Shown: positions 39,150 through 47,627 of the stretch, one piece after another
How the letters are laid out: every line of letters starts with the position of its first letter
Numbering within the stretch: position 1 is the stretch's first letter
Notes under the pieces: model-generated
Seen by the model: only the letters and a program-made list of their open reading frames with translations
Told to the model about the DNA's origin: nothing
Databases searched by the model: none
Origin: UBA4644 sp964541085
GTDB lineage: Bacteria; Bacillota; Clostridia; Oscillospirales; Butyricicoccaceae
Assembly (NCBI GenBank): GCA_964541085.1
Contig: CAZIPA010000011.1
Location: 1-53,707 of the forward strand
Length of the DNA: 53,707 bases
Direction: 5' to 3'
Position numbers and translations under genes: made by a program

Positions 39150-39413
39150 GATTTCATCATCAGCCAACGCCGCAGGGATGAGGCAGGAGTATGCATGATA
39201 CCGCGTCTACAGGGAAGGATGTCCTGACTGGAAGCATCCGGCGGTCCGGCCATGCAGAAGACAGTCTCGGAGCGGGCGCATAAGGCATTTGCCGAAAGCG
39301 CGGCAAGCCCCGCCGCCATGGGGCAGGAAAGGGTGCGTCTTGCACCGAATATGGGTGGCACCACGAAGCTTTGCGCTCTCGTCCCATATCTGGGGGACGG
39401 GAGCGCTTTTTTT
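39150..39413 (+). promoter_or_regulatory. T-box leader upstream of hisS-aspS
   Basis: The T-box sequence TGGGTGGCACCACG lies at 39352-39365 and is followed by a 13-bp terminator stem and seven T (39373-39413). Upstream (39150-39350) is a Stem I-like region with AGGATG/GCATCC loop and AGTA. Uncharged tRNA pairing should favour the antiterminator and let hisS-aspS be read. The specifier is uncertain: GAC followed by A near 39253-39256 would mean tRNA-Asp. Confidence 0.88.
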
Positions 39414-39472
39414 ACCGAATCCCCTGTCATTTTGTAATATTTTGATGTTAAAATACAGAAAGGAATCAGATT

Positions 39473-40831
39473 ATGGAGAAAATCAAGCCCCGTACCCTGT
39501 CTGGCTTTATGGAGCTGCTGCCTGCACGGCAGATGCAGATGGAGCGTTTTTTGCAGGTGCTGCGGGAAACCTACAGCCTTTACGGCTTTACACCGCTGGA
39601 CACGCCGGTGATCGAATCGGCGGAGGTGCTGCTGGCCAAGGGCGGCGGCGAAACGGAAAAGCAGATTTACCGCTTTGAAAAGGGCGACAGCGATCTGGCG
39701 CTGCGCTTTGACCTGACGGTGCCGCTGGCAAAATATGTTGCCCAGAATTATGGCGTGCTCAGCTTCCCCTTCCGCCGGTTCCAGATCGGCAAGGTCTATC
39801 GGGGCGAACGGGCCCAGCGGGGACGCTTCCGGGAGTTTTATCAGGCGGATATTGATGTAATCGGTGACGGCCAGCTGGATATCGTCAACGAGGCAGAGAT
39901 TCCCGCCATTATCTACCGCACCTTTACTGCGCTGGGTCTGCGCCGGTTCCAGATTCGGGTGAACAACCGCAAGGTGCTCAATGGCTTCTATTCCCTGCTG
40001 GGACTGAAGGAGCAGGCCGGAGACATCATGCGCACGGTGGACAAGCTGGAAAAGATCGGGCCGGAAAAGGTCGTGCAGATTCTCACGGAGGAGCTGGGTG
40101 TGTCCGATACGGATGCCCAGGCCATTCTGTCCTTTATTTCCATCCGGGGCACCAACGAACAGGTGCTGGAGGCGCTGGATGCCTGGCGTGGCCGGGACGA
40201 GCTGTTCGATCAGGGTCTGGACGAGCTGAAGACCGTCACCGAATATCTCAGCGCCTTTGGTGTGCCGGAAAATCACTTTGCCGTTGATCTGACCATCGCC
40301 CGGGGACTGGATTATTATACCGGCACGGTGTATGAGACGGCCATGCTGGATCATCCGGAAATCGGCTCCATCTGCTCCGGCGGCCGCTATGACAATCTGG
40401 CGGAATATTATACCGACAAAAAGCTGCCCGGCGTGGGCATTTCCATCGGCGTGACCCGGCTGTTTTATGTGCTGGAGGAGCAGGGAATGCTCAACGATTC
40501 CATGGTGACGGCTCCGGCGGATGTGCTGGTGATTCCCATGACGGATGCGCTTCAGCCGGCCATTCAGGCAGCTACCGCCCTGCGGGATGCGGGCATTCGC
40601 ACCCAGCTCTATACGGAAAAGAAAAAATTCAAGGCCCGGATCGGCTATGCTGCAAAGCTGGGCATCCCCTTTGCCGTCTTTCTGGGAGGGGACGAGATCG
40701 CCCAGAATGTGGTCAGCTGCAAGGATCTGGCCACCGGTCAGCAGCAGACCCTGCCGGTCTCTCAGCTGATCCCCCTGCTGCAGGAGGCCCTTTCCGCCCG
40801 CAACAGCGGCGCAGTGATCGCGGAGAAATAA
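39473..40831 (+). CDS. hisS: histidyl-tRNA synthetase
   Basis: A 452-residue class II synthetase. Motif 2 is in FRRFQIGKVYRGERAQRGRFREFYQADIDVIG-type sequence (about residues 99-130), the histidine-specific LDYYTGTVYE is near 277-286, and motif 3 is GVGISIGVTRL near 320-330. The C-terminal anticodon-binding domain follows. First gene after the T-box; aspS is 51 bases downstream, the usual pairing in Firmicutes. Confidence 0.95.
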   Translation: MEKIKPRTLSGFMELLPARQMQMERFLQVLRETYSLYGFTPLDTPVIESAEVLLAKGGGETEKQIYRFEKGDSDLALRFDLTVPLAKYVAQNYGVLSFPFRRFQIGKVYRGERAQRGRFREFYQADIDVIGDGQLDIVNEAEIPAIIYRTFTALGLRRFQIRVNNRKVLNGFYSLLGLKEQAGDIMRTVDKLEKIGPEKVVQILTEELGVSDTDAQAILSFISIRGTNEQVLEALDAWRGRDELFDQGLDELKTVTEYLSAFGVPENHFAVDLTIARGLDYYTGTVYETAMLDHPEIGSICSGGRYDNLAEYYTDKKLPGVGISIGVTRLFYVLEEQGMLNDSMVTAPADVLVIPMTDALQPAIQAATALRDAGIRTQLYTEKKKFKARIGYAAKLGIPFAVFLGGDEIAQNVVSCKDLATGQQQTLPVSQLIPLLQEALSARNSGAVIAEK

Positions 40832-40882
40832 AATCCAACCCCATCAACTAACTGTATATTTATTATTAGGAGTGTAATAACC

Positions 40883-42655
40883 ATGATGCAATCCAGAACA
40901 CATACCTGTGGGGAGCTGCGGCTTGCCCATGTGGGCCAGACGGTAACGCTGGCCGGTTTTATGGAAAATGTCCGGGAGGTAGGCGGCAATCTGGCCTTTC
41001 TGGTGCTCCGGGACTTTTACGGCACCACCCAGATCGTGGTGGAGGATGCTTCCCTGCTGTCCCAGATCAAAAGCCTGAACAAGGAGACGACCCTGCAGGT
41101 CACCGGCACGGTGCGGGAGCGCTCCAGCAAGAATCCCAAGCTGCCCACCGGCGATATCGAAGTTGTCCCCACGGAGATCAAGGTGCTGGGCCGCTGCCGG
41201 AACAACGAGCTGCCCTTTGAAATCAACCACAGCCGGGATGCCGACGAGACCCAGCGGCTGAAATACCGTTATCTCGACCTGCGCAATCCCGCCGTCAAGA
41301 GCAATATCATCCTCCGCTGCAATGTGGTGGCCGCCATTCGCAAGGCCATGATGGAGCACGATTTTCTGGAGATCACCACGCCGATCCTAACCGCTTCTTC
41401 TCCGGAAGGCGCAAGAGACTATCTGGTGCCCGCCCGCAAGCATCCCGGCAAGTTCTATGCCCTGCCCCAGGCGCCCCAGCAGTTCAAGCAGCTTCTGATG
41501 GCTTCCGGCTTTGACCGCTATTTCCAGATCGCCCCCTGCTTCCGGGATGAGGATGCCCGCGGCGACCGTTCTCCCGGTGAGTTCTATCAGCTGGATATGG
41601 AAATGGCCTTTGCCACTCAGGAGGATGTTTTCTCCATCATCGAGGATGTTTTCCCGCCCATTTTCGCAAAGTACGGTAAATATAACATTGCCTCTCAGGC
41701 CCCCTTCCGCCGCATTTCCTACAATGACGCTCTGGAAAGCTACGGCTCGGACAAGCCCGACCTGCGCATTGACCTGCTGGTGCAGGATGCCAGCGACCTG
41801 CTGAGCGGCTGCGGCTTTGGCCCCTTTGAAGGCAACACCGTCAAGGCCGTTGTGGTGACCGACTTTACCGCCACCCGCAAGCAGATCGACGCTCTGTGCA
41901 ATGATGTGGAGGTTCAGGCCGGCAGCAAGCCCTACTGGTTCCGCTATGATGAAAACAGCGAAATCGTGGGCGGCATCGCCAAATTCATCGCTCCCATCAA
42001 GGAGCAGGTGGTGGAGGCGCTGGGACTGAAGCCCGGCTGCTTTGTGGGTCTGGCCGCAGGCAAAAAAACTGCCGCCCAGAAGACCGCAGGCGTTTTGCGC
42101 AACAAGCTGGGTGCGCTGTGCCCCAACCATATGGACAAAGAGCGCTATGAGTTCTGCTGGATCGTGGACTTCCCCATGTACGAGATCGGCGAAGAGTCCG
42201 GCCAGCTGGAGTTCTGCCACAATCCCTTCTCCATGCCCAAGGGCGGTATTGCGCCGCTGCTTCAGGCAGAGCGGGGTGAGCTGGATCCCCTGACCATCAC
42301 GGCGGATCAGTATGATCTGGTGGTCAACGGCGTGGAGCTGTCCTCCGGCGCGGTGCGGAATCACGATCCGGAAATCATGATTAAGGCCTTTGAAATGGTG
42401 CGTCTGGGCGAAGAAGATGTGAAATCCAAGTTCCCCGCCATGTACAACGCCTTCTGCTATGGTGCGCCGCCCCATGCAGGCATTGCGCCGGGCATTGACC
42501 GCATCGTGATGCTGCTGGCCGGTGAGGATTCCATCCGGGAGATCATCCCCTTCCCCATGAACAAAAATGCGCAGGATATCATGATGGGCGCACCCTCCGA
42601 GGTCACGCAGAAGCAGCTGGATGAGCTGCATCTGAAAATTGATCTGGGTGAATAA
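40883..42655 (+). CDS. aspS: aspartyl-tRNA synthetase
   Basis: A 590-residue bacterial-type AspRS with OB-fold anticodon domain (about 1-110), catalytic core (TASSPEGARDYLVPAR, CFRDEDARGDRSPGEFYQLDMEM), the inserted GAD domain (about 285-415), and motif 3 APGIDRIVMLLAGEDSIREIIPFP. Most members read LPQSPQ where this one has LPQAPQ, and motif 2 is the DARGDRSPGEF form. ATG at 40883, with AGGAG 10 bases before. Transcribed with hisS from the T-box. Confidence 0.95.
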   Translation: MMQSRTHTCGELRLAHVGQTVTLAGFMENVREVGGNLAFLVLRDFYGTTQIVVEDASLLSQIKSLNKETTLQVTGTVRERSSKNPKLPTGDIEVVPTEIKVLGRCRNNELPFEINHSRDADETQRLKYRYLDLRNPAVKSNIILRCNVVAAIRKAMMEHDFLEITTPILTASSPEGARDYLVPARKHPGKFYALPQAPQQFKQLLMASGFDRYFQIAPCFRDEDARGDRSPGEFYQLDMEMAFATQEDVFSIIEDVFPPIFAKYGKYNIASQAPFRRISYNDALESYGSDKPDLRIDLLVQDASDLLSGCGFGPFEGNTVKAVVVTDFTATRKQIDALCNDVEVQAGSKPYWFRYDENSEIVGGIAKFIAPIKEQVVEALGLKPGCFVGLAAGKKTAAQKTAGVLRNKLGALCPNHMDKERYEFCWIVDFPMYEIGEESGQLEFCHNPFSMPKGGIAPLLQAERGELDPLTITADQYDLVVNGVELSSGAVRNHDPEIMIKAFEMVRLGEEDVKSKFPAMYNAFCYGAPPHAGIAPGIDRIVMLLAGEDSIREIIPFPMNKNAQDIMMGAPSEVTQKQLDELHLKIDLGE

Positions 42656-42658
42656 TTT

Positions 42659-43123
42659 ATGAAATTGGTACAGCTGTACACAGACGGCAGCTGCAGCGGC
42701 AACCCCGGCCCCGGCGGCTGGGGTGCCATCCTGATTTATCAGGGTGTGGAAAAGGAGCTGTCCGGCGGCGCGGCAGATACCACCAACAATCGCATGGAGC
42801 TCACCGCTGTGATTTCCGGTCTGACGGCCCTGAAGGAGCCCTGTCAGGTGGAGCTGTATACCGACAGTCAGTATATCGCCTCCGCCATCAACCAGGGCTG
42901 GCTGGAAAGCTGGAAGCGCCGGGGCTGGAAAAAGGCGGACAAGTCTCCCGTGCTGAATCAGGAGCTCTGGCAGCAGCTGGACGGGCAGCTGGCCCGGCAT
43001 CAGGTGTGCTTTCACTGGGTCAAGGGTCATGCGGACAACGCTCTGAACAATCGCTGTGACCAGCTGGCCGTGGCCCAGACAAGGCGGTTTCAGAGCGGGA
43101 GCCCGGGAGGAAATACAAAATGA
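42659..43123 (+). CDS. rnhA: ribonuclease HI
   Basis: A 154-residue RNase HI that removes RNA from RNA-DNA hybrids. The catalytic set is complete: D9 (YTDGSCSGNPGPGG), E47 (NNRMEL), D69 (YTDSQY), H124 (KGHADN) and D134 (RCDQLA). The WKRRGWKKAD basic handle is present. It follows aspS by 3 bases and overlaps the next gene by 4. Confidence 0.95.
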   Translation: MKLVQLYTDGSCSGNPGPGGWGAILIYQGVEKELSGGAADTTNNRMELTAVISGLTALKEPCQVELYTDSQYIASAINQGWLESWKRRGWKKADKSPVLNQELWQQLDGQLARHQVCFHWVKGHADNALNNRCDQLAVAQTRRFQSGSPGGNTK

Positions 43124-43893
43124 TCCAATATGTTGTGGATGCTTTTACCGATCGTGTTTTTCAGGGCAACCCTGCTGCGGTGAATATTCTGGAGCAGTGG
43201 CCCGATGAGGCGCTGATGATGCAGATCACCCGGGAGAACAACCTTTCCGAGACGGCCTTTGCCGTAAAGGAGGGGGATTGCTATCGTCTGCGCTGGTTTA
43301 CCCCCGGCGGAGAAATCGATCTGTGCGGTCATGCCACGCTGGCTGCCGCCTATGTGCTCCTGCGGTTTTACCGGCCGGAGGCTGCGACCCTCTCCTTTCT
43401 GACCCGCAGCGGTCTGCTGACGGTGGAAAAGAAGGGCGACCTGTTTGAAATGCGCTTTCCCGCCTACACCCTCCGTCCGGTGGCTGTCACCGACGCAATG
43501 GAGGCCGCACTGGGTGTGCGTCCCCGGGAAGCCTGGCTGGGCCGCGATCTGTTGTGCGTATTTGACAGTGAAGCTGCTGTCCGTGCGCTGACGCCGGATA
43601 TGGAAAAGCTGAAATCGCTGGAGGGGCTTCTGGTGCAGGTCACGGCGCCCGGACAGGATTGGGACTGTGTATCCCGCAGCTTTGCCCCCAAGCTGGCCGT
43701 GCCGGAGGATCCGGTGTGCGGCTCGGGCCACTGTCACATCATTCCCTATTGGGCAAAGGCGCTGGGAAAGCAGCAGCTGCGTGCTTTTCAGGCATCGCCC
43801 CGGGGTGGGATCCTTTACTGCCGCATGGAGGGGGACACGGTTTGTCTCTCCGGTCAGGCAGCCCTTTACGCCCGCTCGGAGCTGTTTCTGTAA
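43120..43893 (+). CDS. PhzF-family epimerase/isomerase-like protein
   Basis: A 257-residue protein of the PhzF fold: YVVDAFTDRVFQGNPAAVN at the N-terminus, NNLSETAFAV with the catalytic Glu (about residue 45), FTPGGEIDLCGHATLAAAYVL and the C-terminal EDPVCGSGHCHIIPYWA. Members isomerise or epimerise small metabolites; the substrate is not known here. Coupled by a 4-base overlap to rnhA and followed by a terminator. Confidence 0.9.
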   Translation: MIQYVVDAFTDRVFQGNPAAVNILEQWPDEALMMQITRENNLSETAFAVKEGDCYRLRWFTPGGEIDLCGHATLAAAYVLLRFYRPEAATLSFLTRSGLLTVEKKGDLFEMRFPAYTLRPVAVTDAMEAALGVRPREAWLGRDLLCVFDSEAAVRALTPDMEKLKSLEGLLVQVTAPGQDWDCVSRSFAPKLAVPEDPVCGSGHCHIIPYWAKALGKQQLRAFQASPRGGILYCRMEGDTVCLSGQAALYARSELFL

Positions 43894-43904
43894 ATCATCT
43901 CTTC

Positions 43905-43933
43905 GTCCGCCGCAGATTGCGGCGGACATTTTG
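43905..43933 (+). terminator. terminator of the hisS-aspS-rnhA-phzF operon
   Basis: Perfect 10-bp stem GTCCGCCGCA/TGCGGCGGAC (43905-43914 with 43918-43927), followed by ATTTTG. Confidence 0.8.
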
Positions 43934-43964
43934 AAAATTTCGATAAAAAATTTGCATTTGCCAC

Positions 43965-43993
43965 TTGTAAAGGCCACCAAAAAGGTGTATATT
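43965..43993 (+). promoter_or_regulatory. sigma-A promoter of nifS-iscU
   Basis: TTGTAA (43965-43970), 17 bases, TATATT (43988-43993). A GC palindrome CGGGCCC-CC-GGGCCCG (44013-44028) stands in the leader before the GGAG. Confidence 0.65.
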
Positions 43994-44051
43994 ATATCCG
44001 AAATCAAAAGAACGGGCCCCCGGGCCCGCTGAAAGGAGCAGCAGCATTCCT

Positions 44052-45227
44052 ATGGAAGATCGTTTTGTCTATGCGGACAACGCAGCTACGACACCGGTGC
44101 ATACCGATGTTCTGAATAAAATGATGCCCTTCCTCACCTCCCAGTACGGCAACGCCAGCACCCTGTATCATCTGGGTCAGAGCAGTCACAAGGCACTGGA
44201 GGAGGCCCGGAAGGAAGTCGCCCTGCTGATGAACGCCGATCCCTCGGAGATCACCTTCACCGGCTGCGGCAGCGAATCGGACAATATGGCTCTGCGGGGC
44301 TATCTCCATTCTCCCCAGGCCAAGGGCAAGCGCCACCTGATCGTTTCCACCATTGAGCATCATGCCATTCTCTACACCGCGCAGGCGCTGGAGAAGGAGG
44401 GCTTTGAGGTGACCTATCTGCCCGTCAACCAGTATGGACAGGTGGAGCCGGAAACGCTGGCAGCGGCCATTCGTCCGGATACCGCGCTGGTCAGCATCAT
44501 GTTTGCCAACAATGAGATCGGCACCATCAATCCCATCGCCGACCTCTCCCGGGTCTGTCATGAAAAGGGCGTGGTGTTCCACACCGACGCGGTGCAGGCT
44601 TATGGTCATGTTCCCGTGGATGTGAAGGCCATGGGCATTGATATGCTTTCCCTGTCCGGCCACAAAATCAACGCACCCAAGGGCGTGGGTGCCATTTACA
44701 TCCGCAAGGGTCTGCTGGTGAATCCGCTGATTACCGGCGGCGGTCAGGAGCGGGGACGCCGCTCCGGCACGGAGAACATTGCCTCCATCGTGGGTCTGGG
44801 CGAGGCCGCCCGGCTGAAGCGTGTGAATCTGGAACAGGAAATGGCCTATACCGGAATGCTGTCCCGCAAGCTTATTGACGGCGTTTTGCAGCTGCCTCAG
44901 ACCATTCTCACCGGCCATCCCACCCAGCGTCTGCCCGGCACCTGCTCCTTCTGCATCAATGCCATTGAGGGCGAAAGTCTGGTGCTGCGGCTGGATATGA
45001 ACGGTATCTGCGCCAGCACCGGCTCGGCCTGCTCCACCGGCAGTCTGGATCCCAGCCATGTGCTGCTGGGCATCGGCCTGAGCCACGAAATTTCCCACGG
45101 CTCTCTGCGTCTGACTCTGGGGCCGCAGAACACGGAAGAGGATGTCGATTATATTCTGGAGCGCCTGAAGAGCGTTGTGGAAACGCTGCGGGCCATGTCT
45201 CCCATCTGGGATCCCAGTCTGAATTAA
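44052..45227 (+). CDS. nifS: cysteine desulfurase (NifS/IscS family)
   Basis: A 391-residue PLP enzyme that takes sulfur from cysteine for Fe-S cluster building. The PLP lysine is K205 (LSGHKINAPKG), FHTDAVQAYGH precedes it, and the sulfur-carrying cysteine is C327 in the ASTGSACSTGS loop, as in group I enzymes with a mobile loop. No IscR-type regulator is adjacent; 13 bases separate it from the scaffold gene, and the pair forms a minimal nifS-iscU module. Confidence 0.95.
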   Translation: MEDRFVYADNAATTPVHTDVLNKMMPFLTSQYGNASTLYHLGQSSHKALEEARKEVALLMNADPSEITFTGCGSESDNMALRGYLHSPQAKGKRHLIVSTIEHHAILYTAQALEKEGFEVTYLPVNQYGQVEPETLAAAIRPDTALVSIMFANNEIGTINPIADLSRVCHEKGVVFHTDAVQAYGHVPVDVKAMGIDMLSLSGHKINAPKGVGAIYIRKGLLVNPLITGGGQERGRRSGTENIASIVGLGEAARLKRVNLEQEMAYTGMLSRKLIDGVLQLPQTILTGHPTQRLPGTCSFCINAIEGESLVLRLDMNGICASTGSACSTGSLDPSHVLLGIGLSHEISHGSLRLTLGPQNTEEDVDYILERLKSVVETLRAMSPIWDPSLN

Positions 45228-45240
45228 GGAGGAACATACC

Positions 45241-45723
45241 ATGGATTATTCTGCAAAGGTGATGGATCATTTCGCTCATCCCCGCAATGTGGGCGACCTG
45301 CCGGATGCCAACGCCGTTGGCATGGTAGGCAATCAGAAGTGCGGCGATATCATGAAGATGATGATGAAGATCGAGGACGGCATCATTCAGGATGTGAAGT
45401 TCCAGACCTTCGGCTGCGGCGCTGCCGTGGCCACCTCTTCCATGGCCACCGAGCTGGTGAAGGGCAAGTCCATCGAAGAAGCCCTTCAGCTCACCAACAA
45501 GGCCGTTATGGAGGCGCTGGACGGTTTGCCCCCGGTGAAGGTGCATTGCTCCGTGCTGGCGGAGGAAGCCATCCGGGCCGCTCTGGCGGACTATTATCAG
45601 CGGCAGGGCATCGACCCCAAGCCCATCGTGGGCTGCGACGCCAATTGCAGCAGCTGTCATGAGGATCACGGCCACGGCCACGAGGAGCCGCTGCCCTCTC
45701 AGCACTGCGACCCCGCAAACTGA
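45241..45723 (+). CDS. iscU: Fe-S cluster scaffold protein (IscU/NifU N-terminal type) with His/Cys-rich tail
   Basis: A 160-residue scaffold. Conserved ligands C34 (KCGD), C59 (FGCGAA) and C103 (VHCSVLAEEA) are present, with D36 next to the first. Family members of this type usually end near residue 125-130; here residues 131-160 add a tail with C132, C136, C139 and a run of His (HEDHGHGHE), looking like a metal-binding site. The partner desulfurase is encoded just upstream. Confidence 0.93.
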   Translation: MDYSAKVMDHFAHPRNVGDLPDANAVGMVGNQKCGDIMKMMMKIEDGIIQDVKFQTFGCGAAVATSSMATELVKGKSIEEALQLTNKAVMEALDGLPPVKVHCSVLAEEAIRAALADYYQRQGIDPKPIVGCDANCSSCHEDHGHGHEEPLPSQHCDPAN

Positions 45724-45744
45724 GCTGCACAAGCATAAAAATCA

Positions 45745-45780
45745 CCTCCGCAGGAGCAATTCTGCGGAGGTTTTGCTTTT
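45745..45780. terminator. bidirectional terminator between iscU and the metal-binding gene
   Basis: Perfect 9-bp stem (45745-45753 with 45762-45770), T-runs on the + strand after it and on the - strand (45737-45742). It ends two convergent transcription units. Confidence 0.88.
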
Positions 45781-46027
45781 ATCTGCCGAACAGACCCTTG
45801 GGCTCGGTGATATGCGTTTCCGCATCCAGCACCTGATATCCGGTCTTTTCGATTACGGTTTTCAGCGCCGCAAGGTCAATGGGCTGCTCTGAGAGAATCA
45901 CCGCCAGCCCCTTTTTCCGGGATGCCCGCACCTTTTTCACCGGAAAAGCATTCCGGATGGCATCGTTGATGTGGGCCTCACACATCCCGCACATCATTCC
46001 CTCAATTTTCACCATGGTTTCCAGCAT
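45779..46027 (-). CDS. heavy-metal-associated (HMA) domain protein
   Basis: An 82-residue ferredoxin-fold HMA protein with the metal loop GMMCGMCEAH (C13, C16) near its N-terminus. The C-terminus (TEPKGLFGR) is short and free of other domains. CopZ-like copper chaperones have this form, but the metal is not fixed by sequence. A consensus promoter (TTGACA-17-TACACT, 46062-46090) lies upstream. Confidence 0.85.
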   Translation of the reverse strand: MLETMVKIEGMMCGMCEAHINDAIRNAFPVKKVRASRKKGLAVILSEQPIDLAALKTVIEKTGYQVLDAETHITEPKGLFGR

Positions 46028-46061
46028 GAACGCGCCTCCTGATTAGAGTTCTTTAACTGCC

Positions 46062-46090
46062 AGTGTACAGGATTTTCCCCGGCTTGTCAA
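46062..46090 (-). promoter_or_regulatory. sigma-A promoter of the HMA gene
   Basis: On the - strand TTGACA (46085-46090), 17 bases, TACACT (46062-46067). Confidence 0.7.
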
Positions 46091-46226
46091 GGGCTGTCCC
46101 GGCAGAAAATGCGTTTTTGAAGAGGATATCGGGGCATTTTCTATTTGTCGGTGCTAAACACAGGGATTCCTATGCCCCTTAATACTTCTTCTCCACATTT
46201 CTCAAGCCTTTTTCACCACAATTCAA

Positions 46227-46910
46227 TCAGAAAAGCATTTCCCATGACATAATCACTGCACTCCAAAAATCAACCTTGTCGCGAACGGTAATTGTCCCAT
46301 CAACAGTGCCTTCCATACGAATCACATAGTAATTCTCCGAGGATAAATTTGTAAATATACAGACCCTCTTTTTCTCATTCATGTTACTAATCATGATGCA
46401 ACCATCTTCGATGTCCGCATTCCATAACATGATATTCTCTGAAAAAGCGTGTTCCGCCTGTATGGTAACAATGATTTGACCGGAATTGGTATACAGGAGA
46501 TACCGATCAATCTGCTCCAAGGAGCAGACGAGTTCTCCCGAAGTCAAATTAAAAACTCCCTTCTCAGCATCCGAGACTACAGAAACATCCTGCCTCTCCA
46601 TAATTGCAAAGGCCTGATACATCACTATAAATACAAGCGAAAAAAGAATCGTTGATATTGACAGTATACATGCAAACACCGTCCTGCGGCGGCGAATTTT
46701 TTTTGCATACAGAACCATGCCTGCTGTTTTTGTATCCGACCCGGCAAGCTCCGCCGGACAGATACTAGGATCGTTCATCCGATTGCATCGTTCCAGACAG
46801 GCAGGGCACGATTTCATATGTTCCTCCAACGCAGCTTTGCTGTCCTCGGAGCAGCTTTCGTCGACATACAGCGGCAGCAGGTCGTCAGCGATAGCACAAC
46901 TAATTTTCAT
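46227..46910 (-). CDS. anti-sigma factor with zinc finger (ZAS-type)
   Basis: A 227-residue protein. Residues about 1-45 form a zf-HC2/ZAS domain (DLLPLYVDESCSEDS then HMKSCPACLERC), which binds the sigma factor; a membrane helix lies at about 77-100 and the rest is an extracytoplasmic sensor domain with no recognised family. It overlaps the sigma gene by 11 bases, and is expected to hold it at the membrane until a signal. The region is more AT-rich than its surroundings. Confidence 0.88.
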   Translation of the reverse strand: MKISCAIADDLLPLYVDESCSEDSKAALEEHMKSCPACLERCNRMNDPSICPAELAGSDTKTAGMVLYAKKIRRRRTVFACILSISTILFSLVFIVMYQAFAIMERQDVSVVSDAEKGVFNLTSGELVCSLEQIDRYLLYTNSGQIIVTIQAEHAFSENIMLWNADIEDGCIMISNMNEKKRVCIFTNLSSENYYVIRMEGTVDGTITVRDKVDFWSAVIMSWEMLF

Positions 46911-47391
46911 ATTCTCGCTCCATTCTTTCGATGATTTTTTCTTTTGCTCTGTAAAATGTCACCTTTGCCCAGGATTCCGTTTTCCCGAAGATTTCCGCAA
47001 TTTCCCGGAATTTCAGATCACCTAGGATCCGCAGAGTAAAGACCTCTTTATAAGGCCCCTTCAGTGTGTGCAGCAGTTTCAACGCAATTCTGACCTGCTC
47101 CCGATCGTGCACTCTTTCGATCCGATCCTCCGGGTCTGCGGCTTCGGCAAGCGTGTCCAAGGAGACGAACCTCCCGGATTTTTTCCGCTCTTTGAACCAG
47201 ATGTTTTTGGCAATGGCACAAAGCCAGGATTCTATTTTACATTCACCGCGAAATTGTCCGATATGCAAAAACGCCCGATAGAAAGTTTCTGCCGTCAATT
47301 CCTCCGCAAGCGATGCACTGCACCCAAGGGACATCAGATAACGGTATACCATCGGGCTGCATTGTCTGCAAAGTTGATCAAAACCGTCCAT
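46900..47391 (-). CDS. ECF-type RNA polymerase sigma factor
   Basis: A 163-residue ECF sigma factor: region 2 (VYRYLMSLG, LAEELTAETFYRAFLHIGQFRG, WLCAIAKNIW) and region 4 (LHTLKGPYKEVFTLRILGDLKFREIAEIFGKTESWAKVTFYRAKEKI). I use the ATG at 47389-47391 with AAGGGG 7 bases before. It is cotranscribed and overlaps with its cognate anti-sigma factor gene. The promoter it recognises is not visible. Confidence 0.9.
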   Translation of the reverse strand: MDGFDQLCRQCSPMVYRYLMSLGCSASLAEELTAETFYRAFLHIGQFRGECKIESWLCAIAKNIWFKERKKSGRFVSLDTLAEAADPEDRIERVHDREQVRIALKLLHTLKGPYKEVFTLRILGDLKFREIAEIFGKTESWAKVTFYRAKEKIIERMEREYEN

Positions 47392-47627
47392 ACCATTTCC
47401 CCTTCTCACAAATAAGACCCATCCAGTGAAAAAAAGATACAAAGTTTTCGAAAATTGTGCGACATTTATATTTTTACATATATTTTATGCATTTCAATAT
47501 AACACACATTGTTTCGAATTCCAGTTATTGTTCTTCAGGAAATCTTTTTTGGCTCCTGTTTTTCGCAGCCGCTTTACAAACCTTCCGGGCTGTGGTAAAA
47601 TTCAAAAAACGGAAAGGGAGTTTGCTT
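47392..47627. other. AT-rich intergenic region between sigma factor and macrodomain genes
   Basis: A divergent, AT-rich region, strongest at 47450-47520. It must hold the promoters for the ECF gene and the macrodomain gene, but no box pair is clear enough to call. Confidence 0.4.

Noticed and set aside
44013..44028. GC palindrome before nifS as a regulator site or terminator
   Set aside because: A 2-base loop and no T-run make it a poor terminator, and no matching regulator is nearby; noted only as part of the leader.
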